Shown here: positions 9,363 through 17,578 of the stretch, in pieces
How positions within the stretch are numbered: the first letter of the stretch is position 1
Layout of the letters: each line of letters begins with the position of its first letter
Assembly (NCBI GenBank): GCA_007833815.1
Contig: CP033464.1
Location: 3,838,001-3,902,000 of the forward strand
DNA length: 64,000 nucleotides
Source: Brevibacillus laterosporus
Lineage (GTDB): Bacteria > Bacillota > Bacilli > Brevibacillales > Brevibacillaceae
Direction: 5' to 3'
Translations under genes and position numbers: made by a program
Notes under the pieces: generated by a model
Told to the model about the DNA's origin: nothing
Database searches by the model: none
The model's input: only the letters and a program-made list of their open reading frames with translations

Positions 9363-9891
9363 ATCACCCTAATAGGATCGCACCTACCAGCCAGAATGTG
9401 TACGTATGGGTGAATACAATCAACCAGATCGCTCCTGCTTGCGTCCACATTCCAAAAGCAATGAGCCACTTTCGGCCAATTCGATCACTTAATGCCCCGG
9501 TAAATAGCTGGAAGAATCCCCATGCTGTCGGATAAAGGGCTACAATGATGCCAATCTGACTGAATGAAAGGCCGGAAGCCAGAAAGAAAACCGGAAATAG
9601 CCCCCAAGCCATACCATCTTTTAGATTTGTGGAAAGTCCAGCAAAACTACAGCTGGATAATGTTTTATTCTTCCATGTTGTTTGACGGAATACTTCCTGT
9701 GTCGATATTCTTTCATCGGCATCAGACTACTTCTGTTGTTGAGCCTGTATCTTTATATGCTGCGATGTATCTTTCGTAAAGAAAGAGAGAAGAATGCCTA
9801 TGATACTAAAAGCAATTCCGAGATAAAAAGGCTCAGGGCGTAGAGAATAGTTCGAAGCCACATATCCGGAGAGAAGAGTAGCAAGAGCTAC
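9363..9891 (-). pseudogene. MFS transporter, internal fragment
   Basis: Central helices of an MFS protein can be read: LATLLSGYVASNYSLRPEPF, IAFSIIGILLSFFTKDT, then a TAG stop near 9731, then AWGLFPVFFLASGLSFSQIG and GALSDRIGRKWLIAFGMWTQ (motif A of the second half). Both ends are cut off: the left end joins the MarR remnant and the right end joins the duplicated alarmone-synthetase cassette at 9892. It is a passenger fragment trapped between two recombination joints. Confidence 0.75.
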
Positions 9892-10140
9892 TTGAACTTA
9901 ACATGACGGGACGATATTTTTTCTTTCTAGTTTCGCCATTATACTTTCCGGACTTTTAATTCTCGTTTTAATATGTTCAATTGGATTGTAATCATTTAAA
10001 TATTTTGCTTCTTCAGCCATAATATTAATTTTCGTTTTCAGTTCATCTAATGCGAATTTATAGGGTAATAAGAAGTGACTCCATCTTTGCACATCTTCCA
10101 TTTGGAACTTCCTCATTTCTTTGACTTCTAAATCTTTCAT
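9892..10140 (-). pseudogene. Truncated copy of the small alarmone synthetase
   Basis: Starting at 10140 it encodes the same first 78 residues as the gene at 1004-1651. A single-base deletion near 9903 then causes a frameshift and stop after Pro-Ser-Cys, and homology ends at 9892. The RelA_SpoT catalytic segments (DIAGMRI, PNGYQSLH, EIQLRT) are absent, so it cannot make (p)ppGpp. It keeps the ATGA overlap with the TetR gene upstream. Confidence 0.85.
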
Positions 10141-10760
10141 TTATACTCCTCTTTATAAAGACCTTTTTTAAGTAAAGAAAGGTCTAAAGTATAGTTTTTT
10201 ACCGACTCATCCAATGGGAGGTCCCTTGCGAAATTATGAATGAGATTTTGGAACGTCACAGCCATGATAATCTTCAAAACATGGAATATTTCTCGTTCAT
10301 CAGTTATGTTTAGTTTTTCTGTACTTATTAAAACCATGATTTCTGATAATCGATTTTTATAATTAACCTCGTTCACATTTCGGGTCAATGTATTTTCTAC
10401 TTTATAATTCATATTCAAAAAGGCATTTCTAAAAAAGTTGCGATTTTCTAAGTTCTGAAAGTTCATTAACATATAATGGAAGAATCCGATAAATGAGTCA
10501 AATAAATCGCCATCCTTTTCTTTTAATATCGAAATAAACTTCTCATTGTCCCTTTTGGAGTTCTCATTTAATAAAAAGAAGAAAACATCTTCTTTATCCT
10601 CAAAGTATTGATAAAAGCTTCCCCTAGGTATTCCAGCGTCCTTAATAATATTGGAAATCGATGCTTCGAATAATGGAGCTCTTGAAAATTCTTTCATAGC
10701 AGCATTTATTAAGGTTTCTTTTTTATTATTTGGTAAATTAAAAAAGGTTTGTTTAGGCAT
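10137..10760 (-). CDS. TetR/AcrR family regulator, copy 2
   Basis: 207 residues, intact, with the same helix-turn-helix as copy 1 apart from Val to Ala near the recognition region. It probably represses itself and the adjacent ABC exporter, because both promoters carry the same palindromes. Its downstream partner, the alarmone synthetase, is truncated, so this copy controls efflux without the alarmone branch. The function of the C-terminal pocket is unknown. Confidence 0.9.
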   Translation of the reverse strand: MPKQTFFNLPNNKKETLINAAMKEFSRAPLFEASISNIIKDAGIPRGSFYQYFEDKEDVFFFLLNENSKRDNEKFISILKEKDGDLFDSFIGFFHYMLMNFQNLENRNFFRNAFLNMNYKVENTLTRNVNEVNYKNRLSEIMVLISTEKLNITDEREIFHVLKIIMAVTFQNLIHNFARDLPLDESVKNYTLDLSLLKKGLYKEEYK

Positions 10761-10784
10761 TTTTTATCCTCCAATCAAGTAAAA

Positions 10785-10864
10785 TGACGATGTGTCACAG
10801 TCAAATATATTCAATCATAAACGACAACGTGTCATATGTCAACAAAAAATGTGACAATGTGTCG
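10785..10864 (-). promoter_or_regulatory. TetR promoter 2 with three operators
   Basis: Same architecture as promoter 1: TTGACA (10842-10837), 17-bp spacer, TATGAT (10819-10814). Palindromes lie at 10785-10797, 10822-10834 (in the spacer) and 10852-10864. The last is a different version (tgacaatgtgtcg) from copy 1. Confidence 0.75.
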
Positions 10865-10902
10865 CTGTCGTTTATATTAGAACCTTAGATTAAGTCAAAA
10901 TT

Positions 10903-12864
10903 TTATTCAAATCTTAGCGATTCCATCGGGTCCAATTTTGCAGCTTTGGATGATGGCATAATTCCTGCAATTATACTTACAATCATACTGACCGCTATAC
11001 CAAAGAACACATTTTGTCCCGTTAGATTGATGAGTTCTGCACCGAAGCTATTTGATAAAATGCTATTTCCTATTACACTAATAACTGTGGCAACAATCAC
11101 AGCTATTAACCCACTAAATAATCCAAGCAAAGCCGATTCTGAGAAGAAAATTCGTTTTATGTCTTTCTTTCTTGCCCCAACAGCACGTAATATTCCAATT
11201 TCTTTTGTTCTTTCAACTACGCTGATATATAAAACAACTAAAATCATAATACCCGAAACAATTAGAGAAATTCCCGCAATTCCTGCCAGTAGGACAGTAG
11301 CCATATCTAAATAGGAAGTAACCTTTTTAAGCATTTCAGCCATTTGCGAACTTTCAAATCCATCATTCTCTAATTTTGTTTTAATCGCATCTACCTGTTC
11401 TTGTTTATCTGCAAATGCGTTAATTTGAGTAGGGCTTAAAGTTAATCCCTGCTTTGCATATGCATTTTCTAATGTTTCATATTTTACATATGCCATCGTT
11501 GTTCCTTGTGGTCCCATACTTTCAGCCTTATAAATACCAGACACTTTTAATTTATTTTCGATGGTAACAGGTTTGTTGTCTATTCCAATTTCGGTAACAT
11601 AGACACTTATTTCTTTACCAATTAACGACTTGTAGTTTTCATTGCTGCTTAATGCTTTCGCTAAAGATGGTGTTAAGAGAACCTCATTTTCACCTGGAAG
11701 ATGACCTTTTTCTACATTTTCCTTTTTAATTGAATCAGTCATGGTTGAGAATTGCATGATATCTGAACGCTTGTCCCCTAATCCTGCACTACTTTTCATG
11801 TTAAAAGATGTTACTTTCTCAACCCTATTAACGTGTTCAATATTTTTAATTTGTTCAATATCTTCTTCGTTAAAAGGTTCTTTTGCACCTAACATAGGCA
11901 TGGAATTACCTGTATCATTATTTTCTTCCCCTTTTTTGGTGATTTCAACCATTAAGGGGTTCATACTGGAGTTGATTTCTTCATTGATATAGTTTGTTAC
12001 ACCGCTACCTAATGACAACATCAAAATAACACTTAATATACCAATGGAACCACCTAAAGCGACTAAGATATTTCTTTTTGCATTCAACTTCATATTTTTC
12101 AACGCAAGTTTAAACGAAGAAGCCAAGCTAAGGCTTTTAGATTTTACTTGTGGAGACGTTTCTTTAGCTTGGTAACTATCCTTCAGATTTATGTCTTCGA
12201 TAACTTTCCCATCATCAATTTTCACAATTCTACTACCAGAATCGGCAACCTTTTGAGAGTGAGTTACTGTGATTACTAGTTTTCCCTTTTTTGCAATGTT
12301 ATCTAGTAATTCAAGTATTTGTTGACTCGTTTCTTTATCCAAAGCTCCCGTTGGTTCGTCAGCTAAAAGGATTTCTGGTTCGTTAGCTAATGCACGAGCA
12401 ATTGCTACACGCTGTTTTTGTCCACCAGAAAGTTGATTTGGCTTTTTCATCATGTGTTCTTTTAAGCCGACTTCAGTTAAAAGGTCTTTTGCTCTTTCAT
12501 TTCGTTCTTTTTCACTCTTACTTGCCATTTGCATGACAATCGTTACGTTTTCTAATACGCTAAGGTGGGGGATTAAATTAAAACTTTGGAATACAAAACC
12601 GATTTTACTTTTTCTATAATCATCAAGTTCATGTTCCTTCATGTTTTTTAAGTTCGTTCCTTCTACCAGGACTTCTCCTCCAAAATCAGAGTCCATCCCA
12701 CCAATAATATTCATTAAAGTTGATTTTCCACATCCTGATTCACCAAGTATAGATACGAACTCTCCTTTATTAAAACTTAGATTTACATCATGAAGTATTT
12801 TTGTTTTTTCTTTTTTATAAATGGTATATGACTTGTTTATATTTTTTACTTCTAACAAATTCAT
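10903..12864 (-). CDS. MacB-like ABC exporter, ATPase fused to FtsX-type permease
   Basis: 653 residues if started at the ATG at 12864, which has AAGGAGG seven bases upstream; an in-frame ATG 30 bp earlier would place that SD inside the gene. The NBD occupies about residues 1-235: Walker [10 protein letters not shown], signature [10 protein letters not shown], Walker [13 protein letters not shown]. The permease follows with one helix near 270, a large extracellular domain (about 295-520) and three C-terminal helices separated by an [19 protein letters not shown] loop, the FtsX hallmark. Such fusions export peptides, lipoproteins or drugs. It lies downstream of its own triple-operator promoter and upstream of TetR copy 2, so it is probably induced when that TetR releases. 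Confidence 0.9.
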   Translation of the reverse strand: MNLLEVKNINKSYTIYKKEKTKILHDVNLSFNKGEFVSILGESGCGKSTLMNIIGGMDSDFGGEVLVEGTNLKNMKEHELDDYRKSKIGFVFQSFNLIPHLSVLENVTIVMQMASKSEKERNERAKDLLTEVGLKEHMMKKPNQLSGGQKQRVAIARALANEPEILLADEPTGALDKETSQQILELLDNIAKKGKLVITVTHSQKVADSGSRIVKIDDGKVIEDINLKDSYQAKETSPQVKSKSLSLASSFKLALKNMKLNAKRNILVALGGSIGILSVILMLSLGSGVTNYINEEINSSMNPLMVEITKKGEENNDTGNSMPMLGAKEPFNEEDIEQIKNIEHVNRVEKVTSFNMKSSAGLGDKRSDIMQFSTMTDSIKKENVEKGHLPGENEVLLTPSLAKALSSNENYKSLIGKEISVYVTEIGIDNKPVTIENKLKVSGIYKAESMGPQGTTMAYVKYETLENAYAKQGLTLSPTQINAFADKQEQVDAIKTKLENDGFESSQMAEMLKKVTSYLDMATVLLAGIAGISLIVSGIMILVVLYISVVERTKEIGILRAVGARKKDIKRIFFSESALLGLFSGLIAVIVATVISVIGNSILSNSFGAELINLTGQNVFFGIAVSMIVSIIAGIMPSSKAAKLDPMESLRFE

Positions 12865-12941
12865 TATGAACCTCCTTGAATATTTATATTTCAAAACAAA
12901 GATGTTTGATAATACTATATTACTCCAATCTAGCTTAAAAG

Positions 12942-13021
12942 TGACAACGTGTCATAACTGAGCATAAACCAATAATAAATGACAACGTGTTTATATGTCA
13001 ACAAAAAATGACGATGTGTCA
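12942..13021 (-). promoter_or_regulatory. ABC exporter promoter with three TetR-type operators
   Basis: TTGACA (13001-12996), 18-bp spacer, TATTAT (12977-12972). Palindromes lie at 12942-12954 (tgacaacgtgtca, the most symmetrical arms), 12980-12992 (one arm degenerate) and 13009-13021. The arrangement matches the two TetR promoters, supporting one shared regulon. Confidence 0.7.
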
Positions 13022-13041
13022 TATCCATTATATGGCTATCG

Positions 13042-13158
13042 TCATACCCTTCGAGTAGAGCTTACTAATTGTTTAGCTTCTTCTTCTACCGATTCATCGT
13101 CATCCATTTCAGACATCCTCAATTTAATGATTAAGGAACCTTGTGTTTCTACTCTCAC
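13042..13158 (-). CDS. Possible 38-residue small ORF upstream of the ABC exporter
   Basis: GTG start with GGAAGGGG seven bases upstream. The product is acidic in the middle (MSEMDDDESVEEEAK) and ends SSTRRV. It ends just upstream of the operator array. The same 3' end (from the ctcgaag complement to the operators) is retained in copy 1 at 2361-2407, so that copy once carried this ORF or its tail. No family recognised. Coding status is uncertain. Confidence 0.3.
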   Translation of the reverse strand: MRVETQGSLIIKLRMSEMDDDESVEEEAKQLVSSTRRV

Positions 13159-13302
13159 GGTTCTACCCCTTCCTATGAACAGTCTCAATTGTTGTTTTGA
13201 TAATATCTTACAATATCAACCTGTTTCTGTTCCTTTTCGCTTCACTTTTAGGAAGTCGGGTTAAAAAGAGTGAAAGTTTTTGTTTAGTCTCCACTAGGAA
13301 GA

Positions 13303-13359
13303 TCAGACAGATGTTAGATACCAACGTAATTTTTCTTTGTCTTGAAGAACAACTTTCAT
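13303..13359 (-). CDS. Possible 18-codon leader ORF
   Basis: ATG preceded by AGAAAGGATG, reading MKVVLQDKEKLRWYLTSV then TGA. It lies upstream of the 38-residue ORF and the ABC gene on the same strand. It could be a regulatory leader or chance. There is no independent support. Confidence 0.2.
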   Translation of the reverse strand: MKVVLQDKEKLRWYLTSV

Positions 13360-13387
13360 GATGATCATCCTTTCTGAATTTGGCCAA

Positions 13388-13413
13388 TAAAAAAAGATGC
13401 AGCATAAGCTACA
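13388..13413 (-). terminator. Intrinsic terminator of the two-cysteine protein pair
   Basis: TGCAGC, loop, GCTACA with one G-U pair, followed on the minus strand by TTTTTTTTATT. It lies 34 bp after the stop of the 13447-13677 gene. Confidence 0.6.
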
Positions 13414-13446
13414 CCCTTACATAAAGTTGTTTGTTACAAATACCAA

Positions 13447-13677
13447 CTATAATGCGTCTTTTGTTTTGCATGTGAATGTAAATCCTAATCCGCCCCAGGT
13501 ATTTGATACTTCTGGAACGCCTCCAGCTTCTTTACAATCTTGGGACTGCATTTCAGTAAGTTTGTAGTTTCTAACATGGTGAAAGTTCAAAAAAGTAAAA
13601 CAAACCGCAACAAAGACCATGATCAACAGGGGATAGATCATTCTTTTTCGTTTACTTTTTATTGTCTGATTTTGCAT
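13447..13677 (-). CDS. Small membrane-anchored protein with two-cysteine module
   Basis: 76 residues: a basic N-terminus (KSKRKR), one hydrophobic helix (about 14-29, MIYPLLIMVFVAVCFTFL), then an outside domain ending QDCKEAGGVPEVSNTWGGLG and FTFTCK. The final module matches the C-terminus of its upstream neighbour almost position for position (C-K-x-A-G-G-x-P-E-V-x-N-T-x3-G-x-G, then CK). The two Cys, about 25 residues apart, probably form a disulfide. The start lies 19 bp inside the neighbour gene, implying translational coupling. Family unknown to me. Accessory secreted, immunity or surface functions are all possible. Confidence 0.6.
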   Translation of the reverse strand: MQNQTIKSKRKRMIYPLLIMVFVAVCFTFLNFHHVRNYKLTEMQSQDCKEAGGVPEVSNTWGGLGFTFTCKTKDAL

Positions 13678-13997
13678 TTGACATCATATCCAATGCCAGG
13701 AAAAGTGTTTTTTACTTCTGGAATCCCCCCTGCATCTTTGCAATCTTGAGCACGTCTTTCAGCCATATCAGAATTTCTTTCATGGACTGTATAAACCGTA
13801 TAAGTGGTAGCACCTGCTGTTACAATCGCTGCAATGGCCCATATTACAGGGAGAATGCCTTGCTGCTGCTTAGTAATATTGATTGGTATAGCTCCATGAT
13901 CTGCTGCTGAAATTGACGCCGGACCTAATACTAGAGAAGAAGACAAGATCGATAACGACAAGATGACTGAAAGGAAAATGGAATTACCTTTAAACAT
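13659..13997 (-). CDS. Secreted/membrane protein with two-cysteine module, paralogue
   Basis: 112 residues: a signal peptide (FLSVILSLSILSSSLVLGPA, cleavage likely at ISA-AD, about residue 32), a short segment, a second hydrophobic helix (about 48-64, LPVIWAIAAIVTAGATT), then HERNSDMAERR and the shared module QDCKDAGGIPEVKNTFPGIG with YDVKCK. It has a good SD (AGGAGG). First gene of a two-gene unit with 13447-13677. The layout suggests the module sits outside the membrane. Confidence 0.65.
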   Translation of the reverse strand: MFKGNSIFLSVILSLSILSSSLVLGPASISAADHGAIPINITKQQQGILPVIWAIAAIVTAGATTYTVYTVHERNSDMAERRAQDCKDAGGIPEVKNTFPGIGYDVKCKIRQ

Positions 13998-14056
13998 TTT
14001 TAAATCCTCCTAACAATGTTATATTTTTGTTCATAATATGGATTCTACAGTTTATT

Positions 14057-14078
14057 GGTAATTCCCCCTGGTAATTCC
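14057..14078. repeat. Direct repeat GGTAATTCC x2 upstream of the MFS pseudogene
   Basis: Two identical 9-mers, 13 bp between starts, in the region between divergent genes. Could be a regulator site; no partner identified. Confidence 0.3.
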
Positions 14079-14095
14079 ATATGTTTATTTTTCCT

Positions 14096-14185
14096 ATGAT
14101 GATTTTTACTAATATTTATGCTCAATGTGAGATGCAATTAAAGTTTATTGAAGATATGAAACAAGAATTAAAAATAAATACGTAA
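14096..14185 (+). pseudogene. Possible C-terminal remnant of a regulator
   Basis: 29 codons ending CEMQLKFIEDMKQELKINT and a TAA, 20 bp before the MFS start. The amphipathic helical tail resembles the end of a small regulator such as MarR or MerR types, which often precede drug exporters, but it is too short to assign. Confidence 0.2.
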
Positions 14186-14205
14186 ACGGAAAGGGAGGAT
14201 TCTCA

Positions 14206-15047
14206 ATGGAAATTTCGCTTATTTCAGAGAAAACGAAAAAGGCAGCCCTATTTGTTGTTGCTTTAGCAGTATTCACTGATATGCTTATCTATGGATTAAT
14301 TGTGCCAATCTTGCCTAAATACGTCACATCACTAGGGGCTTCTCAAACGGCTATCGGATTCCTGTTCAGTAGTTATGCCATAACGCTTTTAATCGCAACT
14401 CCTGTTTTTGGAGCATTATCAGATAAGATTGGAAGAAAGGGGCCTATGCTATGAGGATTATTAGGCTTGGGAGCTGCAACAATCTTATTTGCTTTTGCTG
14501 ACAGCTTTTGGATACTCGTTATCGCACGCTCACTTCAAGGTCTTGAAGTGTGTTAGAACCCACACTTCCACTACATTTACAGAAGGTTCTAAGTGCAACA
14601 CCTGGTGTTATAGGTCTGCTATTTGCTGTTCCAACTCTAGCTTATGGCTTACCAACTCCAATTATTGGTACAATGTCTACTCGTATTGGACACATGAAAG
14701 CAATTATTACAGGTCTAATTATGGTGGCTATTGCACTACCCTTGGTTGCTCTTCCGAATATGCTTTGGGTGCAGGTGTGCGCTCTAGCCTTTTTAGGAAT
14801 CAGTATGGGAATGGTTCTTGCACCATGCCTTCCACAACTCGCAGATATTTCACAAAAAAGTGGTATTAATTCATATGGAATTACATTCGCTCTTTATAAT
14901 ACGGCTTATTCAATCGGTATGATGATTGGGCCAATAGCTAGTAGTACAATAGCAGATGCATTTGGATTAACAATATCCTACATGACAATAGCCGCTATCG
15001 TTCTACTATACATGATATTTTTAACTACAACTTCGCGATCTCAATGA
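14206..15047 (+). pseudogene. MFS drug exporter (Bmr/Blt-like), broken
   Basis: Start ATG with GGGAGG upstream. The first four helices read normally (LFVVALAVFTDMLIYGLIVP, GALSDKIGRKGPML motif A) until TGA at 14452 where TGG (Trp) is expected. Reading on gives GLLGLGAATILFAFADSFWI and ARSLQG. At about 14545 the frame changes and the sequence jumps to helices 7-12 (GVIGLLFAVPTLAYGLPTPI, LAFLGISMGMVLAPCLPQLA, SIGMMIGPIASSTIADAFGL). The centre (helices 5-6 and the long loop) is deleted. A nonsense mutation plus an internal deletion make it non-functional. Confidence 0.85.
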
Positions 15048-15117
15048 TATAGTTGCGGATTCCCCCCTTAATAAAATAGTTGTTTACGAAATAAAAGAGA
15101 TGTTTATTTACGAAAAA

Positions 15118-15148
15118 AGCACATTCAGATAATCGATCTGAGTGTGCT
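15118..15148 (-). terminator. Hairpin with minus-strand T-tract
   Basis: AGCACATTCAGAT against ATCTGAGTGTGCT (one mismatch), followed on the minus strand by TTTTTTCG. It lies downstream of the SDR remnant, for which it was probably the terminator. Confidence 0.5.
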
Positions 15149-15266
15149 ACTTAATAACAATGCTCGGTGTGGGTGCCGGTTTGATAGCAAAAACCCCCGA
15201 TTCACGAGCGTATTTCATTTCTTACTTATGATCAGGTAGAGGACATTCTACTACTTCATCTATGGG

Positions 15267-15450
15267 TTACTTCATTTCGCCTCCACCACTGACAGGCAGA
15301 TAACTTCCTGTTAGATAGGCACTATCATCACTAATGGCTTTTGCAATATCCTCAGGCTGTCGCATCTGTCTCTACTAATCCTGGAGAGACAACATTTGCT
15401 GTAATGCCTTGACCTCCCAGCTCTTGGGCCCGATCGATGCTTTTTTTGGA
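15267..15450 (-). pseudogene. Short-chain dehydrogenase (SDR), 3' remnant
   Basis: The C-terminal third of an SDR is readable across a frameshift: SKKSIDRAQELGGQGITANV and VSPGLVETDA, then one frame over RQPEDIAKAISDDSAYLTGS and YLPVSGGGEMK with a stop. The NAD-binding TGxxxGIG and the Tyr-x3-Lys active site are missing. It is a relic only. Confidence 0.7.
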
Positions 15451-15621
15451 AGTCAGCAGAGTTTAAGGAGCAACGGGGCTGAATCATTTAATGTTTCTTT
15501 CCTAACCACGTCAAAAAAGCGAGAAGCCCTGCACCACTCTGTCTACTCGAACAGAATGCTTACAGTAACCCCTCGCTTTACCTTCCTTCTCTATATTTAT
15601 TACTATTCCTTCTATACGAAC
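15451..15621. other. Non-coding stretch between SDR remnant and amidohydrolase
   Basis: No supported gene. It may hold further decayed SDR sequence. The two genes flanking it are both on the minus strand. Confidence 0.4.
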
Positions 15622-16845
15622 CTATGATCCTAATCCTACTTTTTGTTCCTGTACTTCCGGCAGCATTTTCCCTTCAGTCAGATAGTTCATTACCGCCGAA
15701 ATAAACAGCTTGCCCGTCACAAGCATGGAGCGCTCATCCACGTCAAACATGGGATGATGATGTGGATAGGTTGCGTTAATTTCTGGATTTCGTCCACCCA
15801 CATAGAAGAACGTACCAGGTACTTTCTGTAAATAATAAGCAAAATCTTCAGCACCCATGCGAGCTTCTAAGACTTTCGCTTGCTCTTCACCTACCAAAAG
15901 CTTTGCGAGTTGATGGATACGCTCTGTTTCTTTCTCTTCGTTACATACAGCAGGATAGCCGCGCTCATATTCGACCGTAACCGTTGCCCCAGCACCTTCA
16001 CAGGTAGTTTTGGTGATTTGTCTAAGTGAGGTTTCGATCGTTTGCCGGACATCCTCATTAAATGTACGTACGGTTCCAGATAAGGAAACCGAATGTGGAA
16101 TTACATTAAACGCTTTGCCCGCTTGAAAGCTTCCCACTGTCAACACTGCCGCTTGAAGAGGATCGACGCGTCTACTGACGATTTGCTGAAGATTTAGTAC
16201 CAATTGGCTCCCAATCACTAACGGATCAATCGTTTTATGCGGATAAGCGCCATGACCACCTTTACCAGTTATTTGAATGGAAAAAGAATCGGCCGCCGCC
16301 ATGAGATAGCCAGCTTTTACACCAACAACTCCTACAGGATGCTCAGAAGAAACATGGGCACAGTAAATAACATCTACTCCGTCAAGGCATCCCGCTTCAA
16401 TCATCGAGATCGCTCCACCCGGTAACAACTCTTCAGCAAACTGATGAATAAATACGACGGTCCCAGGCAATTCTGCACGATGCTCACTTAAAACCTTAGC
16501 AACTCCCAATAATCCTGCGGTGTGAACATCATGACCACATGCGTGCATCACACCTGGTACACAGGATTTATATGCTACTTCTTTTTCATCTTGGATGGGA
16601 AGAGCATCAAAATCAGCTCGCAAAGCAACCGTCTTACCTGGTTTCCCCCCTTTCAAAATTCCCAATACACCATTCCCACCTACACCTGTTTTTACCTCTA
16701 GCCCTAATTTTCTTAAATATTCTGCTATTTTTTTAGGCGTTTTAACTTCTTGAAAGGAAAGCTCTGGATACATATGCAAATCTCGACGAAAATCAACTAG
16801 TTCAGGGAAAAGCTGTTCCAAACGATCAAACATTGGTTGTAGCAT
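15622..16845 (-). CDS. M20 family amidohydrolase / N-acyl-amino-acid hydrolase
   Basis: 407 residues, the usual length of M20D metallo-amidohydrolases (hippurate hydrolase, N-acetyl-L-amino acid deacetylase, IAA-amino acid hydrolase-like). Metal and catalytic motifs are visible: GVMHACGHDVHTA (about residues 101-113), HQFAEELLPGG (about 136), then GKGGHGAYPHKTIDP in the lid domain (about 198), and the C-terminal YVGGRNPEINATYPHHHPMFD. It is likely cytoplasmic and removes an acyl group from an amino acid or small peptide. It follows the eut operon but is separated from it by a terminator, so it is independently transcribed. Confidence 0.85.
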   Translation of the reverse strand: MLQPMFDRLEQLFPELVDFRRDLHMYPELSFQEVKTPKKIAEYLRKLGLEVKTGVGGNGVLGILKGGKPGKTVALRADFDALPIQDEKEVAYKSCVPGVMHACGHDVHTAGLLGVAKVLSEHRAELPGTVVFIHQFAEELLPGGAISMIEAGCLDGVDVIYCAHVSSEHPVGVVGVKAGYLMAAADSFSIQITGKGGHGAYPHKTIDPLVIGSQLVLNLQQIVSRRVDPLQAAVLTVGSFQAGKAFNVIPHSVSLSGTVRTFNEDVRQTIETSLRQITKTTCEGAGATVTVEYERGYPAVCNEEKETERIHQLAKLLVGEEQAKVLEARMGAEDFAYYLQKVPGTFFYVGGRNPEINATYPHHHPMFDVDERSMLVTGKLFISAVMNYLTEGKMLPEVQEQKVGLGS

Positions 16846-17064
16846 CAGAAAAACACCATCCTTTGATTTTTTGGCTTACCATTTTCGCTTCCAGTCCGCT
16901 CACTTGAATAATTGTGTGTATTATCCGTTACCGGGGTCTGGGCTACCGCTCCAGCCAAGCATACAAGCGCTGCCCATACTACTCTCATATTACTATACGC
17001 TTTGTGCTTTTTATAATCAACAGAAAATTCAATCTATATATTATCCTATTTTATCGTAGAGAAA

Positions 17065-17105
17065 AGGAGGATCGACGCTTTGTGAAAACGGGCATCAATC
17101 CTCCT
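17065..17105 (-). terminator. Terminator at the end of the eut operon
   Basis: AGGAGGAT against ATCCTCCT closes a hairpin with further internal pairing (GA-GC/GC-TC). CCTTTTCTCT follows on the minus strand. It lies 15 bp after the eutQ stop. The opposite strand also has CTTTTCTTTT, so it may work both ways. Confidence 0.7.
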
Positions 17106-17119
17106 ACTTTTCTTTTCTA

Positions 17120-17578
17120 TCATTCAAGCTCTTGCCAGTTTGCCGGATACGTAACATATAAGAACTTGGCATAAGTAGGGACAGAGAACTGAATGCTTGT
17201 ATTTTTGGGAATCAGGATAATATCGCCTGCGTGTCCGATAACACGACGGCCATTAATTACAATTTCTAGCGTTCCCTCTATAATATAATCAATTTCATCA
17301 TATTTCAGAGTCCAGTCGAATGTGGTCTCTTTCATTTCCATCATCCCACACCCAAGGCGAGGACTCTCTTGTAAATCAAAAGCATCTTTTAAATAGACGC
17401 GATCATTTGGTTTTCCCGTATCGAAGAGGTCCAGTTTTAAGGTGTTTAATTTAACAGACATTACACCACTTGGATCAATATTCTTTTCTACTGAATCCGG
17501 TGATTTGTTTAGTTGCTTCAGTTTTTCCAAAACAATTTTACGAACTAACGCTTCAAGGGATGCTGTATCCGATTGCAT
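17120..17578 (-). CDS. eutQ: EutQ, cupin-type ethanolamine utilization protein
   Basis: 152 residues: an N-terminal amphipathic helix (SLEALVRKIVLEKLKQL), a linker, then a cupin (about 75-150) with DEIDYIIEGTLEIVINGRRV and GHAGDIILIPKNTSIQFSVP. EutQ is reported as an acetate kinase-like or structural component acting with the microcompartment; its exact role is debated. The helical N-terminus resembles cargo-targeting peptides of this operon. Last gene of the operon, starting directly after the eutH stop with GAGGAGA upstream. Confidence 0.88.
   Translation of the reverse strand: MQSDTASLEALVRKIVLEKLKQLNKSPDSVEKNIDPSGVMSVKLNTLKLDLFDTGKPNDRVYLKDAFDLQESPRLGCGMMEMKETTFDWTLKYDEIDYIIEGTLEIVINGRRVIGHAGDIILIPKNTSIQFSVPTYAKFLYVTYPANWQELE

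Larger units (their letters stand above)
9892..10851. repeat. Direct duplication, copy 2
   Basis: 960 bp, near-identical to 1402-2362 in the same orientation, one base shorter. The left joint abuts the MFS fragment. At the right end the sequence diverges from copy 1 inside the operator array and continues into the ABC exporter gene. Confidence 0.9.

Noticed and set aside
12995-13264. Plus-strand open frame across the operator array
   Set aside because: Runs through the promoter/operators in the wrong direction and has no recognisable content.
14206-14454. Treating the first MFS part as a short intact protein
   Set aside because: It stops at TGA in place of Trp inside helix 4 and the rest of the exporter follows downstream, so it is a pseudogene.
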